Part shown: in pieces, positions 42,489 to 49,509 of the stretch
Numbering within the stretch: the stretch's first letter is position 1
How the letters are laid out: each line of letters starts with the position of its first letter
Assembly: GCA_015689705.1 (NCBI GenBank)
Contig: WVSN01000013.1
Coordinates: 1-64,000, forward strand
Direction of reading: 5' to 3'
DNA: 64,000 nucleotides
Origin: Rhodobacterales bacterium HKCCE3408
GTDB lineage: Bacteria > Pseudomonadota > Alphaproteobacteria > Rhodobacterales > Rhodobacteraceae
Notes under the pieces: model-generated
Databases searched by the model: none
What the model saw: the letters and a program-made list of their open reading frames with translations, nothing else
Told to the model about the DNA's origin: nothing
Position numbers and translations under genes: made by a program

Positions 42489-43802
42489 TCAGAGCACCAT
42501 CTGGTAGTAGCGCCGCTCTGATCCCGGCGGCAGGCCCACGCCGTGGCAGATGCCGACCTCGCCGTTCGCGGTGCCGCGGATGTGGCCGCCGGCCAGGATC
42601 GAGCTGCCGCCGATGCCGTTTATCGCGGCGGTGAAGCTCACGTCGCCTTCGGCGATGACACGGCTGCCGTACATCTCAAGCCCCTGCGGGACGCGCATGC
42701 CGCCGCGCGTGGCGAAGATCACCTCTCCGCCGGGCGCGCAGGGGCTTTCCGGGTCACCCATGCGGATGCCGGATGCCCCGGTGATCGAGTCGACCGAGGT
42801 CGAGGTGGTGACGAGCCGGAAATTCTCGACCGCCGCGTTCGAGCCGAAAGCGACCTCGCAATTGGTGACGAGCACGCCGTTGCGCAGAACGGTGTCCTGC
42901 GGGATGCGGATACGCTGGTTTTCCCGGGCGCAGGTGACGCGGTGGATGCGGCCTTCGACCCAGACGGTCTCGTCGACCGGATCGCGGCGGTTGAGCGGGA
43001 CCTCGATCGTGCTGGTGATGAAGTCGGGGAAGTTGGTCGCGCCGGGAATGGTCGCGTCGTCATAGGCCTCGGTCACGCGGGCGGGCACGCCCAGATCGTA
43101 GTAGGCGTCACGCAGGGCTTCCTCCAGGCCGTCGTTCTGGCGCATGCCGGCGGCCGGGATCACGAGGTCGTGCCGGTTCGGCATCGAGACGACGACACCA
43201 AGCTCGAGCAGGTTGTTGTTGTTCAGCTCGACATAGTGGTTGGCGTGAACGCAGAACCCCGCGCGGAAGATGTTGTTCGACGTGACGTCGACGTATTCCT
43301 CGGCGACGAAGCCCTCGTTCAGGCAGTCTGGCGCGTAGGTCGCGAAGATCGAGCGGCGGATGATGTCCCACCCGTCGACGTCAATGAGCCGCAGCAGGAA
43401 GTTCTGCGCGGCGTTCGACCGCTGCGCGATGCGGTGGGTGTCGATCTGCACGGCCTGGGTCGCGTTCTCGACCGGCGTGAAGGTCCGGGTCGCGGCGTCC
43501 CAGGTGCCGAAGACGATGTCCTCGGGCAGCACGACGTCGCCATGGGTTTCGAACGGCATCATCGACTCGACGACATCCATCGCGGCGGCGATGGCGGTGT
43601 CCTCGTCGAAGCGCTGGCGCCGGACGAGCGCGGCATGGGCGGCGCTGTCGGCGGTGATCTGAAGCTGCGTGCGCATCTTGTAGGCATGCGACACGTCGAG
43701 CGCGAGGCCGCCGAGGCAGCAGGCGACCACGAACAGGAACAGTCCGAAGATCGTGATCGTGCCGGATTCCTCGCGGCGGAAGGGGCGGGTCAGTCGGGTC
43801 AT
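42489..43802 (-). CDS. TadG-like pilus assembly/pseudopilin protein
   Basis: The 437-residue protein has a short basic N-terminus, a membrane helix (GTITIFGLFLFVVACCLGGLALDV) and the DVSHAYKMRTQLQITADSAAHAAL segment that marks TadG and other Tad minor-pilin-like proteins. The long extracytoplasmic part carries six or more Cys and an Asn run (ELNNNNLLELGVVV). A VWA domain is not obvious. ATG 43802 overlaps the TadE-like stop by 4 nt. No Tad ATPase, secretin or prepilin peptidase is in this window, so it is a satellite cluster. It could be a surface adhesin-like component. Confidence 0.75.
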   Translation of the reverse strand: MTRLTRPFRREESGTITIFGLFLFVVACCLGGLALDVSHAYKMRTQLQITADSAAHAALVRRQRFDEDTAIAAAMDVVESMMPFETHGDVVLPEDIVFGTWDAATRTFTPVENATQAVQIDTHRIAQRSNAAQNFLLRLIDVDGWDIIRRSIFATYAPDCLNEGFVAEEYVDVTSNNIFRAGFCVHANHYVELNNNNLLELGVVVSMPNRHDLVIPAAGMRQNDGLEEALRDAYYDLGVPARVTEAYDDATIPGATNFPDFITSTIEVPLNRRDPVDETVWVEGRIHRVTCARENQRIRIPQDTVLRNGVLVTNCEVAFGSNAAVENFRLVTTSTSVDSITGASGIRMGDPESPCAPGGEVIFATRGGMRVPQGLEMYGSRVIAEGDVSFTAAINGIGGSSILAGGHIRGTANGEVGICHGVGLPPGSERRYYQMVL

Positions 43803-44191
43803 ATCCACTCCAGCAGATGCCGCGCGCGGAACACGACCGGACGGCCGGGCGCGTCGGCGATGATCCCGTTCAGCCGGAGCGAGGTCCACGGGATGGTGAT
43901 TGTCGTAGTGACGACGTCGCCGTCGACCACGGTCTCGACGTCGAGATTATCGTAGCGGTCGTCCAGCAGCGTGTGCAGGTAGGCCTCGGCCACGTCGGGG
44001 TCGCGGATCAGGCCGATCGACATCATCCGGTTGGTGTCCTGCAGGCTGCGCTGGATGGCCGGGTAATGGTGGAAGGCGTTCGTCGCCTCCGAGATCAGCG
44101 TCATCAGGACGCCCATGATGGCCACCCAGAACAGCGCCTCGATGGTGACGCTGCCGGAACTGTCGCGGCGGAACCGTGCGATCCGTTTCAT
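43799..44191 (-). CDS. TadE-like pseudopilin
   Basis: The 130-residue protein has a basic leader (KRIARFRRDSSG) followed by SVTIEALFWVAIMGVLMTLISEA, the TadE-type helix with a conserved Glu at position five after the likely cleavage point. The remainder is extracytoplasmic, with no Cys. It is flanked 1 nt downstream of another TadE-like gene and overlaps the TadG-like gene by 4 nt, so all three form one operon. Confidence 0.75.
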   Translation of the reverse strand: MKRIARFRRDSSGSVTIEALFWVAIMGVLMTLISEATNAFHHYPAIQRSLQDTNRMMSIGLIRDPDVAEAYLHTLLDDRYDNLDVETVVDGDVVTTTITIPWTSLRLNGIIADAPGRPVVFRARHLLEWI

Positions 44192-44192
44192 G

Positions 44193-44618
44193 TCAGACCC
44201 CCAGATTCTCGATCACCTGGCGCGACTCCACCTCGATGGTGACGTTGCCGGTGGCGCGGGCGATGACGCCGAACATGTCGATGTTGGCGACGGGCATGTC
44301 GACGCGGGAGGTAATGACGGTGGCGAAGACGTCGCTGTGAACGGTCCCGACCTCGCTGCCGTCGGCGCGGCGCAGACGGTCGGCAATCTCCTGCTCGACC
44401 GCTGCACTGCTGGTCACGAGTCCGATCGCGCGCATGCGGTTCACGTCCTCGATGACCCGGACGGCGTCAGCGCGGTTGTACATGATGAAGGACAGGTCGG
44501 CGACGAAGATGATGATCGCCATCAGGAACGGCAGCCAGAGGACGAACGGTACGGTCACCGCGCCCTGATCGTCGTTCACCAAACGCGCCAGACGGGCGCG
44601 GAACCCCTTACAAAACAT
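44193..44618 (-). CDS. TadE-like pseudopilin, first gene of the cluster
   Basis: The 141-residue protein has leader VNDDQGAVTVPFVLWLPFLMAIIIFVADLS, a TadE-like helix in which the usual Glu is replaced by Pro-Phe. An extracytoplasmic DRLRRADGSEVG region and a C-terminal VTIEVESRQVIENLGV follow. It shares an NRMxxIGLV-type motif with the next gene (NRMRAIGLV against NRMMSIGLI), so the two TadE-like proteins are paralogues. The ATG at 44618 has no strong ribosome site. Its promoter should lie in 44619-44877. Confidence 0.7.
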   Translation of the reverse strand: MFCKGFRARLARLVNDDQGAVTVPFVLWLPFLMAIIIFVADLSFIMYNRADAVRVIEDVNRMRAIGLVTSSAAVEQEIADRLRRADGSEVGTVHSDVFATVITSRVDMPVANIDMFGVIARATGNVTIEVESRQVIENLGV

Positions 44619-44877
44619 AGCAGCACCAACAACACTACGCCCCCGCGTGACAAATGTTTACCAAAGTATGAACACAATTTCGCCCCAGGACCTGAAAACA
44701 CAGTGTTGTCAGGCCGGGGCCAATCACGAGACGGCGCGCCGAGAGCCATACCGCGGTCGTCGCGCCGCGCCAGATGAAGATGCCGCCGGTCACGGTGACG
44801 GCGCCGATCCGGAGCAGGTTGAATCCGTGCCGGTTCACGACGCCGCCATCTGACCGGATACCGATGACGCGCTCCGG
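44619..44877 (-). promoter_or_regulatory. Upstream region of the pseudopilin operon with a 21-bp dyad
   Basis: This 259-bp gap is AT-richer than its surroundings near 44630-44710. CTGAAAACAC at 44692-44701 and GTGTTGTCAG at 44703-44712 make an inverted repeat of 10-bp arms with one mismatch around a central A, a plausible operator 75 bp before the first TadE-like gene. A possible small minus-strand reading frame in the same gap is listed separately. Confidence 0.45.
44635..44838 (-). CDS. Possible small hydrophobic protein (doubtful)
   Basis: A 67-codon frame starts at GTG 44838. The first 40 codons have the GC-rich third positions of real genes here and encode one membrane-helix-like stretch (GAVTVTGGIFIWRGATTAVW). 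The last 25 codons do not, and they run through the AT-rich dyad region. It may be a small gene, a decayed gene or chance. No ribosome site was seen. Confidence 0.2.
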   Translation of the reverse strand: MNRHGFNLLRIGAVTVTGGIFIWRGATTAVWLSARRLVIGPGLTTLCFQVLGRNCVHTLVNICHAGA

Positions 44878-45861
44878 TCAGGCCGCCGGGGTGCGGGCGC
44901 GCGCCATCATCTCGTCGACATGCGCCGGGCCCCGCGGGATGATCTGCGGCGGGTTGAGCGCCTTGATCGAGTAATACCCCGTCTTGATGTGGTCGATGCT
45001 CACGGTGTCGGCGACGCCGGGCAATGTCAGCATCGTCTCCAGGTAACGGCTGAGCGCGGGATAGTCGGCGATCCGGCGGAGATTGGTTCTGAACAGGCCG
45101 TGATAGGCCGCGTCGAACCGGATCAGTGTGACGAAAAGGCGGATGTCGCTTTCGGTCAGGCGGTCGCCGAACAGGAACGGACCCGTCCCGGACAGCCGCG
45201 CCTCAAGCGTGTCGAGCGTGTTGAAGACGGCTGCCACCGCCTCGTCATGGGCGACCTGCGTCGAGGCGAAGCCGGCCTTGTAGACGCCGTTGTTGAGCCG
45301 GTCGTAGAGCCACGGATTGAGTGCCTCGATCTCGGCGGCCAGATCGGCGGGATACAGGCTCAGGTCGCTCGGGACGAGCTCTTCGAACGCGGCGTCGAAC
45401 ATGCGCAGGATGTCGGCGCTTTCGTTGTTCACCATGACGTCCTGATGGGTGTCCCACAGGACCGGAACGGTGGCCCGGCCGGTATAGGCCGGATCGGCGT
45501 GGGTGTAGATCTGGTGCATGTAGCCGGCGCCGAACAGCGGATCGCGGTCGGCGCCCGGATAGTCGCCGAAGCTCCAGCCCTGGTCGGTCAGGAACGGCTC
45601 GACCACGGTGACGGGGATCATTTCCTCGAGTCCCTTCAGCTTCCGCGCGATCAGCGTGCGCGAGGCCCAGGGGCAGATCAGCGCGACATAAAGCCGGTAG
45701 CGCCCGGCCTGGGCCCGGAAGCCCCCGGTTCCGGTTGGGCCGGGACGACCGTCCGCGGTGATCCAGTTGCGGAAGGTCGAGGTCTGGCGAACGAACCGGC
45801 CATCGTCGTCCTTGGCCTGAACGGGGTGCCAGTCGGAGGTCCATTTTCCGTCGATCAGCAT
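44878..45861 (-). CDS. Glutathionyl-hydroquinone reductase (xi-class GST, YqjG/PcpF type)
   Basis: The 327-residue cytosolic enzyme has the Cys active site CPWAS at residue 63, then WSFGDYPGAD, the RATVPVLWD cis-Pro segment and VNNESADILRMF for glutathione binding. The C-terminal helices include the DIRLFVTLIRFDAAYHGLFR Tyr motif region, shortened here to RFDAAYHG, followed by IKTGYY. These enzymes reduce glutathionyl-hydroquinones back to hydroquinone. It lies 3 nt after the VOC dioxygenase gene, which fits a quinone-handling operon. Confidence 0.9.
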   Translation of the reverse strand: MLIDGKWTSDWHPVQAKDDDGRFVRQTSTFRNWITADGRPGPTGTGGFRAQAGRYRLYVALICPWASRTLIARKLKGLEEMIPVTVVEPFLTDQGWSFGDYPGADRDPLFGAGYMHQIYTHADPAYTGRATVPVLWDTHQDVMVNNESADILRMFDAAFEELVPSDLSLYPADLAAEIEALNPWLYDRLNNGVYKAGFASTQVAHDEAVAAVFNTLDTLEARLSGTGPFLFGDRLTESDIRLFVTLIRFDAAYHGLFRTNLRRIADYPALSRYLETMLTLPGVADTVSIDHIKTGYYSIKALNPPQIIPRGPAHVDEMMARARTPAA

Positions 45862-45864
45862 GGC

Positions 45865-46662
45865 TCAGATCTCCCGCGGTTCGAAGGTGACGCGAACGCC
45901 CGAGGGCGCGGTGAACGAGGCTCTGGCGGCGGCATCGCCCTCGAAGGTCAGCGCGGCCAGGCCGGGCGCGTCGGGGCGGCGCGGCGCGCGGCCGGCGCTG
46001 GCCCAGACATTGGCGGCAAGCTGGTGGTGATACCCGCCCGCGCCGAAGAAGCTGGCGCCGGGATAGCGGCTGGTGAGGCCGAAGCCGCGGGCGGTCCAGA
46101 AGGCCTCGGCCGCGGCGATGTCGGTCGTCTGCAGGTGGACATGGCCGATGCGGGTGGCGGCGGGCGCACCGCTCCAGCCCGCGCCCGTCGGCAGGCCGCG
46201 CAGATCGAGCCGCCGGCTCGGCATGATCAGCCGCCCGTCCGCATCGTGCCAGACCTCGAACGGACGGTCGGCATAGATCTCGATGCCGTTGCCTTCGGGA
46301 TCCTCGAGGTAGATCGCCTCGGACACGTTGTGGTCGGAGGCGCCGTAGAGCGGCACATGGGTGCGGCGGGCATGGGCGAACCAGTCGCCCAGATCGGTAC
46401 GGTTCGGCAGCAGGAACGCGGTGTGGAACAGGCCGGGGGCCGAGGGATCGCGCGGCGCCAGCCCGCCCGGCGCGCGAAGCGTGAGGACGGGGCGGGACGC
46501 GCCGAGAGTGAAGCTGTCGGCCGTCTGCGCGTGGACGCGAAGGCCGATGGCGCGGGAATAGAATTCCGCCATCCTGTCCAGGTCGTCCACGAGGAGCGTC
46601 ACGTCGCGGACGGCAAGCGGTGCGGCGTCGAGGTCGAAGCGGGTGCGTGTCTCGGTGGTCAT
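45865..46662 (-). CDS. VOC-family dioxygenase-like protein, CatE type
   Basis: The 265-residue protein has two vicinal-oxygen-chelate units. The N-terminal unit contains VTLLVDDLDRMAEFYSRAIGL and LEDPEGNGIEIYADRP. The C-terminal unit carries metal-ligand candidates: His in RIGHVHLQTTD, His in GYHHQLAANVW and Glu in VTFEPREI. Length and layout match B. subtilis CatE-type catechol-2,3-dioxygenases, which sit beside a DoxX protein as here. ATG 46662 is preferred because the conserved region follows. It would open catechols or detoxify quinone-derived products; the substrate is inferred. Confidence 0.75.
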   Translation of the reverse strand: MTTETRTRFDLDAAPLAVRDVTLLVDDLDRMAEFYSRAIGLRVHAQTADSFTLGASRPVLTLRAPGGLAPRDPSAPGLFHTAFLLPNRTDLGDWFAHARRTHVPLYGASDHNVSEAIYLEDPEGNGIEIYADRPFEVWHDADGRLIMPSRRLDLRGLPTGAGWSGAPAATRIGHVHLQTTDIAAAEAFWTARGFGLTSRYPGASFFGAGGYHHQLAANVWASAGRAPRRPDAPGLAALTFEGDAAARASFTAPSGVRVTFEPREI

Positions 46663-46690
46663 GGCGTTGGACCTTTCGGGGGCGGGAAGG

Positions 46691-46717
46691 GCGCGCCGGC
46701 CGCGGGGGCCGGCGCGC
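46691..46717 (-). terminator. Strong hairpin between the DoxX and CatE-like genes
   Basis: GCGCGCCGGCC at 46691-46701 and GGCCGGCGCGC at 46707-46717 form a perfect 11-bp stem with a 5-nt loop. It sits 8 nt after the DoxX stop and about 30 nt before the next start, without a T-run. Partial attenuation inside the operon is likely. Confidence 0.55.
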
Positions 46718-46724
46718 TGGTGTC

Positions 46725-47138
46725 TCAGGCCGTCTTTTGCGTGGCGACGGGCAGTTTCAGCGCATAGGCGCCGGGCCCCATCAGCGCGATCGCGATGCTC
46801 GCCACCGCCCAGAAGACGGGGTATTCCCATCCGCCGCCCTGGCTCGTGAAGTCGAAGCCGTTGGCGAAATGGACCGTGGTCGCGCCGAGCAGGACAACGG
46901 CCTGCGCGATGGCGACCGGGCGCACGGCGAGGCCGAGGATCAGTGCCAGCCCGCCGAACACCTCGATGAGGATCACGGCGTAGGCGAGCAGGCCGGGATA
47001 GCCGACGCTTTCGAAGAAGCCGACGGTGCCGGGGATGGTGAACACGAACACCTTGGTCAGGCCGTGCACGAGGAAGAAGGCGCCGGAGGCGAGACGCAGT
47101 GCGAGGGCGGCGTAGGGGGCGGTCTGCTGGTCGATCAT
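46725..47138 (-). CDS. DoxX family membrane protein (CatD-like)
   Basis: The 137-residue protein has four membrane helices. The DoxX pattern is present: LALRLASGAFFLVHGLTKVF, then a FFESVGYPGLLAYAVILIEV segment with the conserved Glu, and WEYPVFWAVASIAIALMGPG. DoxX proteins pair with dioxygenases or quinone-stress proteins (CatD with CatE in Bacillus). It lies 32 nt after the NADP-binding reductase gene and before the VOC gene. ATG 47138. Confidence 0.85.
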   Translation of the reverse strand: MIDQQTAPYAALALRLASGAFFLVHGLTKVFVFTIPGTVGFFESVGYPGLLAYAVILIEVFGGLALILGLAVRPVAIAQAVVLLGATTVHFANGFDFTSQGGGWEYPVFWAVASIAIALMGPGAYALKLPVATQKTA

Positions 47139-47170
47139 CGGTCTGGTCCTTTTCTGATCCGGGGAGTGCG

Positions 47171-47803
47171 TCAGCGCGACAGCCAGGCGGGCGCGATCTG
47201 CGTGCCGCGGCCGAGCATGTAGCCGAACTGGATGTTCAGGTAGCCGAGCGGCTCGATGTAGCGGGCGTTGGTCAGCCCGCCGGCGTCCACGGCGTCGAAC
47301 CCGGCGGAAGTTGCCAGCTCGATCACCTTCGCCTTCGCGCCGTCGTGGTCGGAGGCGACGAAGGTCGGCACCTTGCGGCCGCCGAAGTCGAGGCCCTGGT
47401 CGTAGACCTGTGCGAAGACCGTGTTGAAGGCCTTCACCACCTCTGCGCCCGGGATCAGGCCGGCGACGGTTTCCGCCGCGGAGGTGTCGAAGCCGAGCGT
47501 GATGCCCGAGAAGTCCTCCCGGATCGGGTTGGTCACGTCGACGACGACCTTGCCCGAGAAGTCCGCTGCCCCGGCGATGGCCGGAATGGCGGCGAAGGGC
47601 ACGGCGAGTATGACGATCTCGGCCCCGGCGACGGCGCTTTGCAGATCGGCGGCCTGGACGGTGAGGCCGGAGGCGGCGAGATCGGCGGCGAGCCCGTGGG
47701 CGTCTTCGACCGACTGGCCCGCGACGGTGACGGTCTGGACCGGGGCGAAGGTCCGGGCGAGGCCCTTGCCGATATTGCCGGTTCCGATGATGGCGATGTT
47801 CAT
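47171..47803 (-). CDS. NADPH-dependent F420-reductase-like NAD(P)-binding protein
   Basis: The 210-residue Rossmann protein opens MNIAIIGTGNIGKGLAR. It has VILAVPFAAIPAI, VVDVTNPI and VKAFNTVFAQVYDQGL, all seen in the NADP oxidoreductase/F420-dependent family (also annotated as NADPH:F420 oxidoreductase or NAD(P)-binding proteins). F420 use is not implied, as many such proteobacterial proteins have unknown partners. It is divergent from the LysR gene and heads the quinone-type operon. Confidence 0.8.
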   Translation of the reverse strand: MNIAIIGTGNIGKGLARTFAPVQTVTVAGQSVEDAHGLAADLAASGLTVQAADLQSAVAGAEIVILAVPFAAIPAIAGAADFSGKVVVDVTNPIREDFSGITLGFDTSAAETVAGLIPGAEVVKAFNTVFAQVYDQGLDFGGRKVPTFVASDHDGAKAKVIELATSAGFDAVDAGGLTNARYIEPLGYLNIQFGYMLGRGTQIAPAWLSR

Positions 47804-47929
47804 GAGAGCGATCCTTTGGTGTGAAGGGCCGGTGACTGGCCCGCGGCGATGAGCCGAAGATGGGCCAGATGATTGGTTCGAAAAATGTCTCTATTGGCGA
47901 ATGATTTTCGCCATGGTATTCACAATCCC
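47804..47929. promoter_or_regulatory. Divergent promoter with LysR-type operator
   Basis: In the gap between the reductase and the LysR gene, GGCGAA at 47896-47901 and TTCGCC at 47907-47912 form a perfect 6-bp inverted repeat with a 5-bp centre. It is 18 bp before the LysR start, which suits autoregulation plus control of the divergent operon. Confidence 0.55.
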
Positions 47930-48838
47930 ATGGATCTGATCGACGGGATGCGCACCTTCGCCGCCGTGGTCGAGGCGGGGTCATTCACCGCCGCGGGCGA
48001 CCGGCTCGGGATGTCCAAGAAGCTCGCCAGCAAGTACGTGGCCGAGCTCGAGAGCCGGCTGCGTGTTCAGCTTCTGCGCCGGACGACGCGTTCGCTCAGC
48101 CTCACCAACGCGGGCAGCCGGTACTATCCCCGCTGCGTCGCCGTTCTGGAGGAGATCGACGCGCTCGGCGCTGAGATCCGCGAGGGCGAGACCGGGCTCT
48201 CCGGCCTGCTCCGGGTCTCGGCGCCGGTCACGTTCGGAGAGCTGTTTCTGCAGGATGCGCTGGCCGATTTCCGCGAGGACAATCCCGACCTGGTGATCGA
48301 CCTGCGGCTCAACGACAGGTTCGTCGATCTCGCGGGCGAGGGCTTCGACCTCGCGATCCGGATCGGCGTGCTCGAGGACTCGACGCTCGTTGCGCGCAAG
48401 CTCGGCGAGACGGAGATCGTCGCGGTCGCGAGCCTCGATTACCTCGCCCGCGCGGGGATGCCGGAGAGCCCGGCCGATCTGTCACGGCACGCCTGCCTGC
48501 GCGACAGCAACTTCCGTGCCGGTCAGGCCTGGGCTTTCGAAATCGGCGGCACGATGCAGCGCATCCCGGTCACCGGCGGCTACCTCGTCAACAGTGCGAC
48601 GGCCGTGCGCCGGCTGGCGCTGCGCGGGGCCGGCATCGCGCTCTGCCCAGATTATGCCGTGGCGCAGGACATCGCCGCGGGGCGCCTGAGGCGCGTTCTG
48701 GCGGATTTCCCGTCCCCGACGCTCGGCATCAACGCGGTGTTCCCGGATGCGCGCCGCCTGCCGGCCCGCACCCGCGCCGCGCTCGACCACCTGTCCCGCA
48801 CCTTCGCCGATCCGCCGTGGCGGGCGGGGCGGGGCTGA
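47930..48838 (+). CDS. LysR family transcriptional regulator
   Basis: The 302-residue DNA-binding regulator has an N-terminal helix-turn-helix (FAAVVEAGSFTAAGDRLGMSKKLASKYVAELE) with the recognition helix in SKKLASKYV. The effector domain (residues about 92-290) contains FGELFLQDALADF and LRRVLADF. ATG 47930 is chosen as the family starts with MDLIDGMRTF; a longer open frame upstream covers the operator. It is divergent from the reductase-DoxX-VOC-GHR operon and probably its activator or repressor, likely sensing a quinone or phenol. The ligand is inferred. Confidence 0.9.
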   Translation: MDLIDGMRTFAAVVEAGSFTAAGDRLGMSKKLASKYVAELESRLRVQLLRRTTRSLSLTNAGSRYYPRCVAVLEEIDALGAEIREGETGLSGLLRVSAPVTFGELFLQDALADFREDNPDLVIDLRLNDRFVDLAGEGFDLAIRIGVLEDSTLVARKLGETEIVAVASLDYLARAGMPESPADLSRHACLRDSNFRAGQAWAFEIGGTMQRIPVTGGYLVNSATAVRRLALRGAGIALCPDYAVAQDIAAGRLRRVLADFPSPTLGINAVFPDARRLPARTRAALDHLSRTFADPPWRAGRG

Positions 48839-49007
48839 GGGCCGGACAGGCCGCAACTCGTTTCGAGGGAGGGGGGCGCGGAGGCGTCATGCGGTGGCGG
48901 TGGCGCGCCGCAGGCTGCATTGCGCCGAGCTTCGGCTGCGCGCGCATGTCGATTGAAAACAGGGGCCGAACCTGCCAAAGAGCGATCACTGGGGAGATCA
49001 ATTCACG

Positions 49008-49481
49008 ATGGCCGATTTCGGTAGATTGAGGACGACGCTTGCCTATGCCCGGCTCGGCCTCGTTTCGCTGACCGCTGCGATTGTACCGATCGCCGGCACA
49101 GCCCAACAGCTCTGCGGCTCCGACCTGTTCGAGGGCGAGCCCGACGCGGACAGCCTGATGGCGCAGACGCTCGAATTCCTCGACATTCTCGAGATCGGCG
49201 GCGTCGTCGCCTTCGAGGGCGTGGAGGGGCGCATGTCGATCGGCGCGGCGCGGCAGGCGCTTCAGGACGGTGTCGGCAGCGCCAGTCTTCTGGCCTGCGT
49301 CGTGGATGCCGAGAGTATCGAGTTCGCGGGCGGCGAAGAGGGCGTGATCGTCGGCTGTGACGCCGGCGGGGCTCCGTCGATCCTCGGGTCGAGCGGCTCC
49401 AGCCCCGATCCGACGACGGGCGCGCTGTTCTGCACGACCGAGGTCGCCACCATCGCGCAATACATGGGGTCGCAAGCCTGA
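49008..49481 (+). CDS. Small exported Cys-rich protein of unknown function
   Basis: The 157-residue protein has a hydrophobic signal (LVSLTAAIVPIAGTAQ), so the mature chain should be periplasmic or secreted. Mature Cys residues fall in QQLCGSD, LLACVVD, VGCDAGG and LFCTTEV, four in total and suited to two disulfides. An acidic pI is evident. No family was recognised. It starts at ATG 49008 and is 28 nt before the twin-GT2 gene, so it probably shares a transcript with it. Confidence 0.6.
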   Translation: MADFGRLRTTLAYARLGLVSLTAAIVPIAGTAQQLCGSDLFEGEPDADSLMAQTLEFLDILEIGGVVAFEGVEGRMSIGAARQALQDGVGSASLLACVVDAESIEFAGGEEGVIVGCDAGGAPSILGSSGSSPDPTTGALFCTTEVATIAQYMGSQA

Positions 49482-49509
49482 GCCGGGTGGCTCGCTTCGA
49501 AGTCGGCAC

